Shown: in pieces, positions 33,455-42,402 of the stretch
Numbering within the stretch: the stretch's first letter is position 1
How the letters are laid out: every line of letters begins with the position of its first letter
From: an uncultured Clostridia bacterium
GTDB taxonomy: Bacteria > Bacillota > Clostridia > Lachnospirales > CAG-274
Direction: 5' to 3'
Length of the DNA: 49,342 bases
Assembly: GCA_947627425.1 (NCBI GenBank)
Contig: CANQVZ010000013.1
Coordinates: forward strand, 1-49,342
Program-made: the position numbers and the translations under genes
Notes under the pieces: generated by a model
The model's input: only the letters and a program-made list of their open reading frames with translations
Database searches by the model: none
What the model was told of the DNA's origin: nothing

Positions 33455-34813
33455 ATGATTTCAAGAGTTGAGGTTCAGGAAACAAACAGGATGATACAAG
33501 AGGCTAACCTCGATGTGAGGACAATCACAATGGGTATAAGCCTTTTGGATTGCGCCGATTCGGATATAAATAAGCTCAATGACAAGATATACGACAAGAT
33601 AACCAAAAGTGCCGAAAATCTTGTAAAAACGGGCGATGAGATAGGCAATGAATTCGGTGTGCCCATAGTCAACAAGAGAATATCGGTCACTCCCATAGCC
33701 CTTATAGGCGCGGGCTGCAGCGCGTCGGATTATATAAAGATAGCCAAGACGCTTGACAGGGCGGCATCCGAGGTGGGCGTAAACTTTATAGGCGGATATT
33801 CCGCTCTTGTGCAGAAGGGCTCCGCAACCGGCGACAAGCGACTTATAGAAAGTATACCCGAGGCGTTGAGCGTTACGGAAAGAGTGTGCTCCAGCGTAAA
33901 TGTAGGCTCCACCCGAAACGGCATAAATATGGACGCCGTAAGGCAGATGGGCGAGATAATAAAGGAAATGGCTTTCCTCACAAAGGACAGAGGCTCCATT
34001 GCCTGCGCAAAGTTTGTTGTGTTCTGTAATGCCGTTGAGGACAATCCCTTCATGGCGGGAGCCTTCCACGGCGTGGGCGAAAAGGAAAGAGTAATAAATG
34101 TAGGCGTAAGCGGACCGGGCGTTGTGAAGCGCGCCCTTGCCGAGGTAAGGGGCGCGGATTTTGAAACCCTCTGCGAGACCGTCAAGAAAACAGCCTTCAA
34201 GATAACCAGAGTTGGTCAGCTTGTGGCTCAGGAGGCGAGCAAGAGGCTTGGCGTACCCTTCGGCATAATAGATCTTTCGCTTGCTCCCACGCCCGCTATA
34301 GGCGACTCCATAGCCGAAATATTCCACGAAATGGGTCTTGAACACGCGGGCGCTCCGGGCACAACGGCTGCCCTTGCCATACTTAACGACAATGTAAAGA
34401 AGGGCGGAGTTATGGCAAGCTCCTGTGTAGGCGGACTTTCGGGCGCATTCATACCCGTGAGCGAGGATCACGGCATGATAGACGCCGTAAGAGCGGGCGC
34501 ATTGAGCCTTGAAAAGCTCGAAGCCATGACCTGCGTATGCTCCGTAGGTCTTGATATGCTCGCCATACCGGGAGACACCTCCGCGGAGACCATTTCGGGC
34601 ATAATAGCCGACGAAATGGCTATAGGCATGATAAACAGCAAAACTACGGCAGTCAGGATAATACCCGTAATAGGCGCCAATGTCGGCGAAACAGTCGAGT
34701 TCGGCGGACTTCTGGGCTACGCTCCCATAATGAGCGTCAACAAATTCGGCTGCGAGGCATTTATAAAGAGGGGCGGCAGGATACCCGCGCCCATACACAG
34801 CTTCAAAAATTAG
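33455..34813 (+). CDS. DUF711/UPF0210 PFL-family protein
   Basis: 452 residues, the usual length of the UPF0210 family annotated as PFL-like. Characteristic stretches are [14 protein letters not shown] [11 protein letters not shown] near the start, [10 protein letters not shown], and [19 protein letters not shown] in the middle. No glycyl radical motif is expected or seen. The biochemical function of the family is not established. It always seems to follow an ACT-domain gene, as here, which suggests that the ACT protein senses a ligand for it. The start follows CGGAGG. Confidence 0.9.
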   Translation: MISRVEVQETNRMIQEANLDVRTITMGISLLDCADSDINKLNDKIYDKITKSAENLVKTGDEIGNEFGVPIVNKRISVTPIALIGAGCSASDYIKIAKTLDRAASEVGVNFIGGYSALVQKGSATGDKRLIESIPEALSVTERVCSSVNVGSTRNGINMDAVRQMGEIIKEMAFLTKDRGSIACAKFVVFCNAVEDNPFMAGAFHGVGEKERVINVGVSGPGVVKRALAEVRGADFETLCETVKKTAFKITRVGQLVAQEASKRLGVPFGIIDLSLAPTPAIGDSIAEIFHEMGLEHAGAPGTTAALAILNDNVKKGGVMASSCVGGLSGAFIPVSEDHGMIDAVRAGALSLEKLEAMTCVCSVGLDMLAIPGDTSAETISGIIADEMAIGMINSKTTAVRIIPVIGANVGETVEFGGLLGYAPIMSVNKFGCEAFIKRGGRIPAPIHSFKN

Positions 34814-34836
34814 GGCAAATAAAAAATTGTCTTTGA

Positions 34837-34867
34837 TTACCCTCATATTTTCGTTATATGGGGGTAA
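34837..34867 (+). promoter_or_regulatory. 12-bp hairpin in the gap before pepD
   Basis: TTACCCTCATAT (34837-34848) pairs with ATATGGGGGTAA (34856-34867, one G-T pair) around TTTCGTT. Only AATTTAT follows, so it is a poor terminator for the upstream gene and may instead be a leader structure of pepD. Confidence 0.45.
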
Positions 34868-34888
34868 AATTTATAGCGAGGTGTTTTT

Positions 34889-36307
34889 ATGAACTGCGAT
34901 AAGGTATTGTATTTTTTTGAAAGAATAAATGAGATTCCCAGAGAATCCGGCAACGAAAAGGCGATAAGCGACTATCTTGTGTCCTTCGGCAGGGAAAGAG
35001 GTCTTTGGACGCACAGAGACAAGGCTAACAATGTCATTATAAAAAAGCCCGCCTCAAAGGGATATGAAAATTCAAAGCCCGTTGTCATACAGGGGCATAT
35101 GGACATGGTGTGTGAAAAAAACGCAGGAGTCTTGCACGACTTTGAAAAAGACCCCATAAAGGTGATATATGACGGTGATTTTATGCACGCCGACGGCACC
35201 ACGCTTGGCGCGGACGACGGCATAGCCGTTGCTATGGCTCTTGCTCTTCTGGATGACGGCTCTGCCGTGCATCCCCCTTTAGAGGCGGTATTCACCACCG
35301 ATGAGGAGGTTGGTATGTTCGGCGCGTCAAGCCTCGATACAACGCTCATAGAGGGCAGAAGGCTCATAAATATAGATTCCGAGCAGGAGGGCGTTTTCAC
35401 CGTAGGCTGTGCGGGCGGCGTAAAAACCAAGTCTTTAATCCCCCTTGAATTCAAAGCGCCCGAATACACCGAGTTTGCGGCAATAATTCTTTCGGGTCTC
35501 ATAGGCGGACATTCGGGCATAGATATAGACAAGGAGAGGGCAAATGCCAATAAGCTCATGGCAAGGATACTGCACTCACTTTCCGTTACGGATAAAATAG
35601 AGCTTTCCGAGTTTCAAGGCGGTTCAAAGAACAATGCCATACCCGTATATGCCGAGGCGATAGTTGCCTGCAAGGACATAAAGCGACTTAAGGCAAGCGT
35701 GAATATAATATCCGAGCAGCTCAGGTCGGAATATGCCGAGACCGATAAGGGCATAGATATAAGGGTAGAGGAGATAGAGGGCAGGAACACCGTTTTTTCA
35801 GGGGACAGCCTTGAAAAAACAATAACCGCGCTCATGCTCATGCCAAACGGCATACAGTCCATGAATACCGTTCTTGATATGCCCGAAAGCTCCAACAATG
35901 TGGGCATAGTCAGGACGGAGGACGACAAATTAAGCATCGTCTGCGCCGTAAGAAGCGCTGTAATAACCAAAAAGACCTATATAAAGGATCAGATAGAAGG
36001 ACTTGTCGCTCTCTGCGGAGGCACAACGGAATTTATAGGCGACTATCCTTCCTGGGAATACAGACACGATTCGCCTCTCAGGGATGTTTTCGTAAAAGTA
36101 TATAGGGAAATGTACGGAAAGGACGCCGTTGTGGAGACCGTACACGCGGGACTGGAGTGCGGCATTATCTCCGAAAAGGCTCCCGATATGGATATGATAT
36201 CCCTCGGTCCCGATATACTCGATATACACACGCCGCGCGAGAGAGCGAGTCTGTCCTCGATAGAGAGAGTGTGGAATATGCTCTGCGTTATACTTAAAAG
36301 ACTGTAA
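34889..36307 (+). CDS. pepD: aminoacyl-histidine dipeptidase (PepD, M20)
   Basis: 472 residues. The dizinc-site motifs are in place: QGHMDMV (His70, Asp72), GADDGI (Asp109/110), TTDEEVGMFGA (catalytic Glu139 and ligand Glu140) and GGHSGIDI. The lid domain lies in the middle, as in other M20C dipeptidases. It splits Xaa-His and other dipeptides in the cytosol to recycle amino acids. GCGAGGTG precedes the ATG. The AI-2E-type permease gene follows after 9 bp and EcsC overlaps that, so the three may form one transcript without an obvious shared theme. Confidence 0.95.
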   Translation: MNCDKVLYFFERINEIPRESGNEKAISDYLVSFGRERGLWTHRDKANNVIIKKPASKGYENSKPVVIQGHMDMVCEKNAGVLHDFEKDPIKVIYDGDFMHADGTTLGADDGIAVAMALALLDDGSAVHPPLEAVFTTDEEVGMFGASSLDTTLIEGRRLINIDSEQEGVFTVGCAGGVKTKSLIPLEFKAPEYTEFAAIILSGLIGGHSGIDIDKERANANKLMARILHSLSVTDKIELSEFQGGSKNNAIPVYAEAIVACKDIKRLKASVNIISEQLRSEYAETDKGIDIRVEEIEGRNTVFSGDSLEKTITALMLMPNGIQSMNTVLDMPESSNNVGIVRTEDDKLSIVCAVRSAVITKKTYIKDQIEGLVALCGGTTEFIGDYPSWEYRHDSPLRDVFVKVYREMYGKDAVVETVHAGLECGIISEKAPDMDMISLGPDILDIHTPRERASLSSIERVWNMLCVILKRL

Positions 36308-36316
36308 GGAGAAGGT

Positions 36317-37453
36317 ATGAATATATTTCGGGACAGAAGCTGTATCAGAATATGTTTTTACATCATATTTACATTTGTCTGCATATATGTTTCGGCAAGG
36401 CTCATTGACGCCCTGCTTTATTCCCTTGCAAATATAGACGATATTTTTTCTGCCGTGAAATATTTTCTGGCTCGCCTTTGCTCCGTTTTTTCGATACTTG
36501 TGCTGGGCTTTGTTTTTGCTTATATACTGAAGCCCGCAGTCTGCGCCGTGGAAAGGAAAACAGGCTTAAAAAGAGGCGCGTCCTCTGCGGTCGTGTTTTT
36601 AGCCTTCATAGTATTCATTATTTCCGTCACAGCCGTGACGGCATACAGCATAGACTATGAAAGCCTCGGCACCGAAATAGTCGATTACGGCAGGAACGTA
36701 AACGCCATATACTCGGATATAAAGCGCTTTTTTGATACACACAGGCTTTTCTATGCCGAAAATATATTAAACAGCATAAACACCTCCCTGTCGGGCTTCA
36801 TGGCAAGGCTCTGTGCCGATATCATTAATATTTCGGGCAAGCTTTTAAGCCGTATCATAACGGTGTTTGTGAGCCTTGCGGCAGGCTATTATATGCTCCG
36901 TGATGAGGAAAGAATAACATCTGCCTTAAGCCGTTATACTCAAAGGCTTGCGGGAGAAGGACTGAAAGAAAGAGCCTGCTTTCTGCTTGCGGATCTCAAC
37001 AGTATATTCAGCCGTTACCTAAGAGGACAGCTCACCGACGGCGCAATTATGGCAGGGCTTATAAGCCTTTCTCTTGCCGTTATAAGAGTGCCGTTTGCCG
37101 TCATCATAGGGCTTGTGAGCGGTTTTTCAAATATAATCCCCTATTTCGGCTCTATACTCGGCTTTGTGCTTTCGGTAGGCATGGCGCTTGTCAGCGGAGA
37201 GCCTATAAGGGCGATCTATGCGGCTATAGTTATTTTGATACTACAGCAGATAGATTCGGTATTTATAGTGCCTAAGGTGGTTGGAGAGAGCGTAAGCCTA
37301 AGTCCCGCCGTTATAATAATATCCCTTGCCGTTTTCGGCAAGCTTTTCGGCATATGGGGCATGGTGCTTGCAGTTCCGCTTACGGCTTTTGTAAAGCTCA
37401 GATTGGACAGGTTCTGTGAAAGGAGAGATGAAAATGAACAAGGCTGCGGATAA
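36317..37453 (+). CDS. AI-2E family transporter (YtvI/PerM-like)
   Basis: 378 residues with about eight hydrophobic helices. The central hydrophilic domain (about 115-180) and the late motif GLVSGFSNIIPYFGSILGF followed by QQIDSVFIVPKVVGESVSL are the family fingerprint. Members include the E. coli AI-2 exporter TqsA and Na+/H+ antiporter-like proteins; the substrate here is not clear. GGAGAAGG precedes the ATG. Its last codons overlap the start of the EcsC gene by 20 bp, which implies translational coupling. Confidence 0.9.
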   Translation: MNIFRDRSCIRICFYIIFTFVCIYVSARLIDALLYSLANIDDIFSAVKYFLARLCSVFSILVLGFVFAYILKPAVCAVERKTGLKRGASSAVVFLAFIVFIISVTAVTAYSIDYESLGTEIVDYGRNVNAIYSDIKRFFDTHRLFYAENILNSINTSLSGFMARLCADIINISGKLLSRIITVFVSLAAGYYMLRDEERITSALSRYTQRLAGEGLKERACFLLADLNSIFSRYLRGQLTDGAIMAGLISLSLAVIRVPFAVIIGLVSGFSNIIPYFGSILGFVLSVGMALVSGEPIRAIYAAIVILILQQIDSVFIVPKVVGESVSLSPAVIIISLAVFGKLFGIWGMVLAVPLTAFVKLRLDRFCERRDENEQGCG

Positions 37454-38216
37454 GGAGCTTCTCAGAATAAGGGCAAAGGAAAAAATGCTTGACGGCAAGG
37501 AAAGCTTTGCCGAGGCAAAGCTCAACGACATAATGAATAAGGTAGAGGATAGAATACCCGACGGGCTTGCGGAAAAGCTGGAGCTTGCCTTTTATAAGGG
37601 CTTTGGCTTTGTTTTCAACAAGGGCGTGGATGTTATTGAAAAGACATATAACAAAAGCGGTATGGATATGGATTTCAGAGCATATAAAAATATATTGCTC
37701 AATGATGAGGAGGCTCTTGTGCATTTCAGAAAAAAGCTCGACGCAGGGCTGAAAAAAGATCTTACCTTGACCGCTCTGGAGGGCACGGGTCTGGGAATAC
37801 TGGGAATAGGTCTTCCCGACATACCGATTTTTATAGCCGTTATATTGAGGAGCATATATAAGATAGCCTCGGCATACGGCTTCGACTATGACAAGGACAG
37901 CGAGAAATGCTACATATTAAAGCTTATAACGGGAGCGCTCAGCACGGGCGAGGACAGAGAAAGGATAAAAAAGCAGATAAGGAGAATGGAATATCTCATA
38001 AGCAACAATATATACGAAACAAATCTGGACAGGGAAATGAAAAAGGCTTCAAGCCTCATGGCAAACGAGCTTATAACATATAAATTCGTACAGGGTCTGC
38101 CCGTTGTGGGCGTGCTGGGAGGCTACACCAATGTAAAGACGCTCAACAGGATAGTGAGCTTTGCCCACCTCAACTATGAAAGACGCTGTATAGAGCTTTT
38201 GCGCTTCGAAGGCTGA
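37434..38216 (+). CDS. EcsC family protein
   Basis: 260 residues. Glycine-rich hydrophobic stretches (GTGLGILGIGLPDIPIF around 122-138 and VQGLPVVGVLGGYTNV near 225-240) fit the EcsC/YdbP family, which in Bacillus accompanies the EcsAB ABC transporter; no EcsAB is present here. The ATG eight bases after AAAGGAG is chosen over two in-frame starts six and eighteen bases upstream that lie in or before the ribosome binding site. It overlaps the preceding permease gene by 20 bp and the convergent SASP gene by 43 bp at its end. Confidence 0.85.
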   Translation: MNKAADKELLRIRAKEKMLDGKESFAEAKLNDIMNKVEDRIPDGLAEKLELAFYKGFGFVFNKGVDVIEKTYNKSGMDMDFRAYKNILLNDEEALVHFRKKLDAGLKKDLTLTALEGTGLGILGIGLPDIPIFIAVILRSIYKIASAYGFDYDKDSEKCYILKLITGALSTGEDRERIKKQIRRMEYLISNNIYETNLDREMKKASSLMANELITYKFVQGLPVVGVLGGYTNVKTLNRIVSFAHLNYERRCIELLRFEG

Positions 38217-38389
38217 TTTTCGCCGTTTTTGCGGCGTTTTCTGGAGGCGAGCATACCGCCTATTTTTCCGCTTTCTCTTGCGGTGAGCGATTTCCAGCCG
38301 CTTGTTTTCACCTTATCCATAAGCCCAAGCTCCTCGGCTATTTCATATTTCATTATGTCGTCGGGAGTGAGGGGCTTTTTTTGCTTCAT
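38174..38389 (-). CDS. alpha/beta-type small acid-soluble spore protein
   Basis: 71 residues. The family core is clear: KYEIAEELGLMDKV (with the GPR germination-protease site around the Glu-Leu region) and WKSLTARESGKIGGMLASRK. These proteins coat and protect spore DNA and are made in the forespore under sigma-G. A basic tail (about residues 50-71) extends beyond the usual end. GAGGTG precedes the ATG. Its last 43 bp overlap the end of the convergent EcsC gene, so the tail codes on both strands. I could not identify a convincing sigma-G promoter by eye. Confidence 0.88.
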   Translation of the reverse strand: MKQKKPLTPDDIMKYEIAEELGLMDKVKTSGWKSLTARESGKIGGMLASRKRRKNGENQPSKRKSSIQRLS

Positions 38390-38455
38390 AATATATCACC
38401 TCAATTTATAGGATAGCCCCGCATAAAAATTTTATTCAATATATACCGCTTTGTG

Positions 38456-38484
38456 TTGACATTTAAGGCAATTGATGTTATAGT
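38456..38484 (+). promoter_or_regulatory. promoter of the lysine operon
   Basis: TTGACA (38456-38461), 17 bases, TATAGT (38479-38484); the start site would fall just ahead of the riboswitch. Confidence 0.8.
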
Positions 38485-38499
38485 TAATATAAATAAGAA

Positions 38500-38716
38500 G
38501 ATAGAGGTTGCATTTGACATAAGTAGATATTTTGATGCCGCAGTGACAAATGAGAAATATCAAAAGGGGAAAATGCCGAAGAAAGCTCTCTGCTGCGGGG
38601 CGCTTTCTGGTTGTCGGAGTTAACAGCCCGATAACTGTCATAAGCCATATGGCTTATGGAGAGCTATCTGTGAATATATGCTTATATCACAGATTGGCTT
38701 TTGTCAATCTTTTTTT
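38500..38716 (+). promoter_or_regulatory. lysine riboswitch (L box) with intrinsic-terminator expression platform
   Basis: The aptamer (38500-38668) shows the conserved L-box blocks: GATAGAGGTTGCA with AAGTA, then GGGGAAAATGCCGAAGAAAGC, then CTGGTTGTCGG...CCGATAACTGTC, and the closing GGAGAGCTATC. A terminator follows (GATTGGC 38692-38698, GTCAATC 38703-38709, seven Ts). Between them ATCTGTGA (38667-38674) can pair with TCACAGAT (38687-38694), competing with both the aptamer's closing stem and the terminator. Bound lysine should therefore stabilise the terminator and shut off asd-dapA-dapB. Confidence 0.9.
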
Positions 38717-38741
38717 GACTAATGATATGGAGGTAAAAACA

Positions 38742-39824
38742 ATGAAAACATTTAATGTGGGAATTATAGGCGCTACGGGAATGGTAGGTCAGCGCTTTAC
38801 GCTCCTGCTCGATAAGCACCCGTGGTTCAATGTTGCGGCAGTTGCCGCAAGCCCGCGTTCGGCAGGCAAGAAGCTTAAGGACGCCATAGGCTCAAGGTGG
38901 GCTATGACGGAGCCTATTCCCGAAAGAATAGGCGATATGGTCGTTATGGACGCCACTGCCGATGTGGATAAGATCGCATCTATGGTTGACTTTGTGTTCT
39001 GCGCCGTAGATATGAAAAAGGACGAGATAAGGGCGCTTGAAGAAAGGTATGCAAAGGCGGAGTGTCCCGTTGTGAGCAACAATTCCGCTCACCGTTCCAC
39101 TCCCGACGTTCCTATGGTAGTGCCTGAGATAAATCCCGAGCACATTGAAATAATAGAAGCCCAGAAAAAAAGGCTCGGCACAAAGAGAGGCTTTATAGCG
39201 GTCAAGTCGAACTGCTCCCTGCAGAGCTATGTTCCTGCGCTTCATCCTCTCAAGAAATACGGCATCAAAAATGTGCTTGCCTGTACATATCAGGCAATAT
39301 CGGGCGCAGGCAAGACATTTGAAAGCTGGCCTGAGATGGTGGACAATGTGATACCGTTCATAGGCGGCGAGGAGGAAAAATCCGAGCTGGAGCCGCTCAA
39401 GATATGGGGACATATAGAGGGCGACAAGATAGTAAATGCAGTCACGCCCAACATCACTACACAGTGTCTTAGGGTTGCGGTCTCCGACGGTCACACCGCC
39501 GCCGTATTCGTAAGCTTTGACAACAAGCCCTCAAAAGAGGATATACTTAAGGCTTGGAAGGAATTCAGCGGAGTTCCGCAGGAGCTGGAGCTTCCCTCCG
39601 CTCCCAAGCAGTTCTTGAACTACTTTGAGGAGGACAACAGACCGCAGGCAAAGCTTGATAGAATGCTTGAAAACGGTATGGCTGTTTCAATAGGCAGACT
39701 CAGAGAGGACAGCCAGTACGACTATAAATTTGTTTGTCTTTCACACAACACATTAAGAGGAGCGGCAGGCGGAGCAGTGCTCATGGCAGAGCTTCTTGCC
39801 GCAAAGGGATATTTTGACAGATAA
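38742..39824 (+). CDS. asd: aspartate-semialdehyde dehydrogenase
   Basis: 360 residues. The NADP-binding start GIIGATGMVGQRF and the catalytic Cys158 in KSNCSLQ, followed by QAISGAGKTFESWPEM, place it in the archaeal/fungal-type branch of the enzyme. It reduces aspartyl phosphate to the semialdehyde used for lysine, diaminopimelate, threonine and methionine. The ATG after TGGAGG was used; the open frame upstream runs through the riboswitch and terminator and is not coding. It heads the lysine-controlled operon, 13 bp ahead of dapA. Confidence 0.95.
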   Translation: MKTFNVGIIGATGMVGQRFTLLLDKHPWFNVAAVAASPRSAGKKLKDAIGSRWAMTEPIPERIGDMVVMDATADVDKIASMVDFVFCAVDMKKDEIRALEERYAKAECPVVSNNSAHRSTPDVPMVVPEINPEHIEIIEAQKKRLGTKRGFIAVKSNCSLQSYVPALHPLKKYGIKNVLACTYQAISGAGKTFESWPEMVDNVIPFIGGEEEKSELEPLKIWGHIEGDKIVNAVTPNITTQCLRVAVSDGHTAAVFVSFDNKPSKEDILKAWKEFSGVPQELELPSAPKQFLNYFEEDNRPQAKLDRMLENGMAVSIGRLREDSQYDYKFVCLSHNTLRGAAGGAVLMAELLAAKGYFDR

Positions 39825-39837
39825 GGGGGTACATACT

Positions 39838-40728
39838 ATGTCAAAGAACACAATTTTTGAGGGAGCGGGAGTTGCCATCGTAACTCCGTTTTCGCCCGAC
39901 GGCAGCGTCAATTTTGACGCTCTGGGCAATATGATAGATTTTCAGATAAAAAATCATACCGACGCGCTCATAGTGTGCGGCACAACGGGCGAGGCTTCAA
40001 CTCTCACGGATGATGAGCAGATAGAAACCATACGCTATGCCGTAGATAGGGCAAATAAAAGAATTCCCGTCATTGCGGGAGCAGGCAGCAACGACACCGC
40101 TCACGGCATAGAGCTTTGCAAGAGATGCGCTCAGGTGGGCGCAGACGGACTTTTGATCGTCACACCCTATTACAATAAGACCACGCAGAAGGGACTTGTA
40201 AAATATTATACGGATATGGCGGCAGCAACGGATCTTCCCGTCATAATGTATTCCATAGCGGGCAGAACGGGCGTAAACATTGCGCCTGCGACTGTTGAGG
40301 AGCTTTCAAAGATAGACAACATAGTTGCCATAAAGGAGGCAAGCGGAAACATATCTCAGGTTGTGGAGATAGCCCACAGAACACAGGGCGACCTTGACAT
40401 ATACAGCGGCAACGACGATCAGATCGTGCCTCTGCTTTCGCTCGGAGGCAAGGGAGTTATATCGGTGCTTTCAAATGTAGCGCCTTAATACACTCACGAT
40501 ATGGTTGCGGCTTATCTTTCGGGCAATTGTGCCGAGGCCACAAAGCTCCAGCTTGACTGCTATGAGCTTGTAAAGGCTCTGTTCATAGAGGTAAATCCCA
40601 TTCCCGTTAAGGCAGCCCTCAATATGATGGGTATGAATGCGGGAGGCTACAGAGCGCCTCTTATCGAAATGGAGGAAAGCAACAGGCTTGTGCTCGAAAA
40701 GGCTATGCATAACTTCGGACTTATATAA
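39838..40728 (+). pseudogene. dapA: 4-hydroxy-tetrahydrodipicolinate synthase with in-frame TAA (dapA)
   Basis: Read through, this is a full-length 296-codon DapA. Active-site residues are present before the stop: Thr49-Thr50 (GTTGEAST), Tyr138, Arg143 (AGRTG) and the Schiff-base Lys166 (AIKEASGN). Codon 217 (40486-40488) is TAA, right after SNVAP, where close relatives usually have Gln or Lys; a single C-to-T change from CAA would explain it. The frame then stays open with well-conserved sequence (NPIPVKAALNMMGM) to a normal TAA. The 216-residue product would lack the C-terminal helical domain. It lies between asd and dapB in the lysine operon. A sequencing error, a recent mutation with another dapA copy, or readthrough are all possible. 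Confidence 0.85.
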
Positions 40729-40756
40729 GAGCATTTCTTAAAAAGGAGAATGACCT

Positions 40757-41515
40757 ATGACAAAAATTATAATGAACGGCTGTAACGGCAAAATGGGCAG
40801 GGTCATATGCGGACTTTGCAAAAACGACGCCGACGCCGTGATTGCCGCAGGCGTGGATATGGTGCCTGCAAATACGGATTTTCCCGTTTTCGGCAATATA
40901 AAGGACTGCAATATAGACGCTGATGTCATTATAGACTTTTCCACAGCTTCGGCTGTGCCTCAGGTGGTGGAATATGCCGTTGAAAAGGGCATACCCGCCG
41001 TTATATGCACAACGGGCTTGAGTGATGAAACGCTTGCGCTCATAGATGAGGCGTCAAAAAGCGTGCCTATGTTCAGAAGCGCAAATATGAGCCTCGGCAT
41101 CAATCTCATTGCATCCATACTCAAAAAATACAGCAGCGTGCTTTATGAAGCGGGCTTCGATGTAGAGATAGTCGAAAGACATCACAACCAAAAAATAGAC
41201 GCTCCCAGCGGCACGGCTATACTTCTTGGCGATGCCGTGAACGAAAGCGTTGACAATGCTCTTGAATATGTCTATGACAGAAGCGGCGTAAGGCAGAAAA
41301 GAGACAGGAAGGAGCTGGGCTTTTCGGCTGTAAGAGGCGGCACCATTGTGGGCGACCACGAGGTGATATTCGCAGGCAAGGACGAGGTGGTGGAGTTCAC
41401 TCACTCCGCTTACAGCAAGGAGGTCTTTGCGGTAGGCGCTCTTAAGGCTGCCAAGTTCATAAAGGATAAAAAACCCGGCAAATACGATATGCAGGATGTA
41501 ATGTCGGAGATATAA
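40757..41515 (+). CDS. dapB: 4-hydroxy-tetrahydrodipicolinate reductase
   Basis: 252 residues. The dinucleotide-binding start GCNGKMGRVI, FSTASAVPQVV, and the catalytic signature ERHHNQKIDAPSGTA are present. It reduces the DapA product with NAD(P)H in the lysine and diaminopimelate pathway. AAGGAG precedes the ATG by ten bases. Together with asd and dapA it is under the lysine riboswitch, and a strong terminator ends the operon. Its intact state shows that the pathway is still under selection despite the stop codon in dapA. Confidence 0.96.
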   Translation: MTKIIMNGCNGKMGRVICGLCKNDADAVIAAGVDMVPANTDFPVFGNIKDCNIDADVIIDFSTASAVPQVVEYAVEKGIPAVICTTGLSDETLALIDEASKSVPMFRSANMSLGINLIASILKKYSSVLYEAGFDVEIVERHHNQKIDAPSGTAILLGDAVNESVDNALEYVYDRSGVRQKRDRKELGFSAVRGGTIVGDHEVIFAGKDEVVEFTHSAYSKEVFAVGALKAAKFIKDKKPGKYDMQDVMSEI

Positions 41516-41518
41516 TAA

Positions 41519-41544
41519 AAAAGGAGACTTCGCAGTCTCCTTTT
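41519..41544. terminator. bidirectional terminator after dapB
   Basis: AAAAGGAGACT (41519-41529), TCGC loop, AGTCTCCTTTT (41534-41544). The symmetrical stem serves dapB and the convergent CBS-ACT gene. Confidence 0.93.
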
Positions 41545-41548
41545 CATT

Positions 41549-42190
41549 TTATCTCACATCTTTTGTGGAATCAATGCTGTAGCCCTTTGCCTTTAGCTCC
41601 TCCACTGCCTCCGCAACATTGTGTGAACGCACCTTTACGGTCATTTCTATTATGCCGTTTTCAACTATGTTGCTTATGTTTCTTATATCTATGTTATGAG
41701 AAGCAAATATCTGTGTTACCTCGGCAAAAACGCCTATCCTGTCCTTTGTGGATATGGCGATCCTCGTTCCCTCCGATTTAACACCCATTATGTCTATAAA
41801 GGCTCTGAATATATCGGTCCTTGTGATTATGCCCACAAGATATTCGCCGTCCGTAACGGGCAGTGAGCTTATTCTGTTTTCCTTCATAACAAGGGCGGCG
41901 TCCTCCAACAGGGCGTCCTTGCTTATTCTGAATATGCCCGTCTTCATTATATCCTTTACCTTTGTCTTGCTCAAAAGATAATTGATCTCATATACGCTGA
42001 GCGATGTTGCGCTTGACGGATTTACTTCCGCAAGGAGCTTTTCCGTAACAAGACCTATGAGCTTGTTGTCGTCATCCACAACGGGCAGCTGTGAAAACCT
42101 GTTCTCCTGCATGAGCTGGTATGCCTTGGCCACGGACTGGTCGGGCATTGCAACTGTCGGTCTTCTTGTCATTCTTTCATGTACATACAT
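41549..42190 (-). CDS. CBS-pair and ACT domain protein (AcuB-like)
   Basis: 213 residues. Two CBS domains (about 5-60 and 78-133; MTRRPTVAMPDQSVAKAY, then DIMKTGIFRISKDALLEDAA) bind adenine nucleotides, and a C-terminal ACT domain (about 142-205; DRIGVFAEVTQIFA) may bind an amino acid. The layout matches AcuB-like and related stand-alone sensors, whose targets are mostly unknown. A GGGGGTG site precedes the ATG. It is convergent with the lysine operon and divergent from transketolase. Confidence 0.9.
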   Translation of the reverse strand: MYVHERMTRRPTVAMPDQSVAKAYQLMQENRFSQLPVVDDDNKLIGLVTEKLLAEVNPSSATSLSVYEINYLLSKTKVKDIMKTGIFRISKDALLEDAALVMKENRISSLPVTDGEYLVGIITRTDIFRAFIDIMGVKSEGTRIAISTKDRIGVFAEVTQIFASHNIDIRNISNIVENGIIEMTVKVRSHNVAEAVEELKAKGYSIDSTKDVR

Positions 42191-42300
42191 ATACTATACA
42201 CCCCCGTGAAAAAAATAATTTCCTCTATAGAACATATTACCATATTTTTTTGTAAAAATAAAGATAAATTTAAAATTAATGTAAAAAAATATAATTATAC

Positions 42301-42329
42301 TTGTAATGACAAAAAAATTGTTGTATACT
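42301..42329 (+). promoter_or_regulatory. promoter of the transketolase gene
   Basis: TTGTAA (42301-42306), 17 bases, TATACT (42324-42329). It is about 74 bp before the start codon in a very AT-rich 212-bp gap. Confidence 0.6.
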
Positions 42330-42402
42330 AATTATATTGTGACTAAGTGCGGAAATTTTGTTTTTTCCGCAAATCAAGCATTACTTTGGAGGTTATGTAG
42401 AT

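Noticed and set aside
33461..34846. A 461-codon minus-strand frame opposite the DUF711 gene
   Set aside because: It is rich in Tyr, His, Cys and Ala as expected from the antisense of a coding frame, has no start signal, and the plus-strand protein is a clear family member.
38550..38741. An N-terminal extension of asd
   Set aside because: The sequence is the lysine riboswitch and its terminator; asd homology begins exactly at 38742 after GGAGG.
39838..40728. Reassignment of TAA to a sense codon in this organism
   Set aside because: Many intact genes in the window end in TAA at their family-typical length, so the dapA stop is not explained by a changed code.
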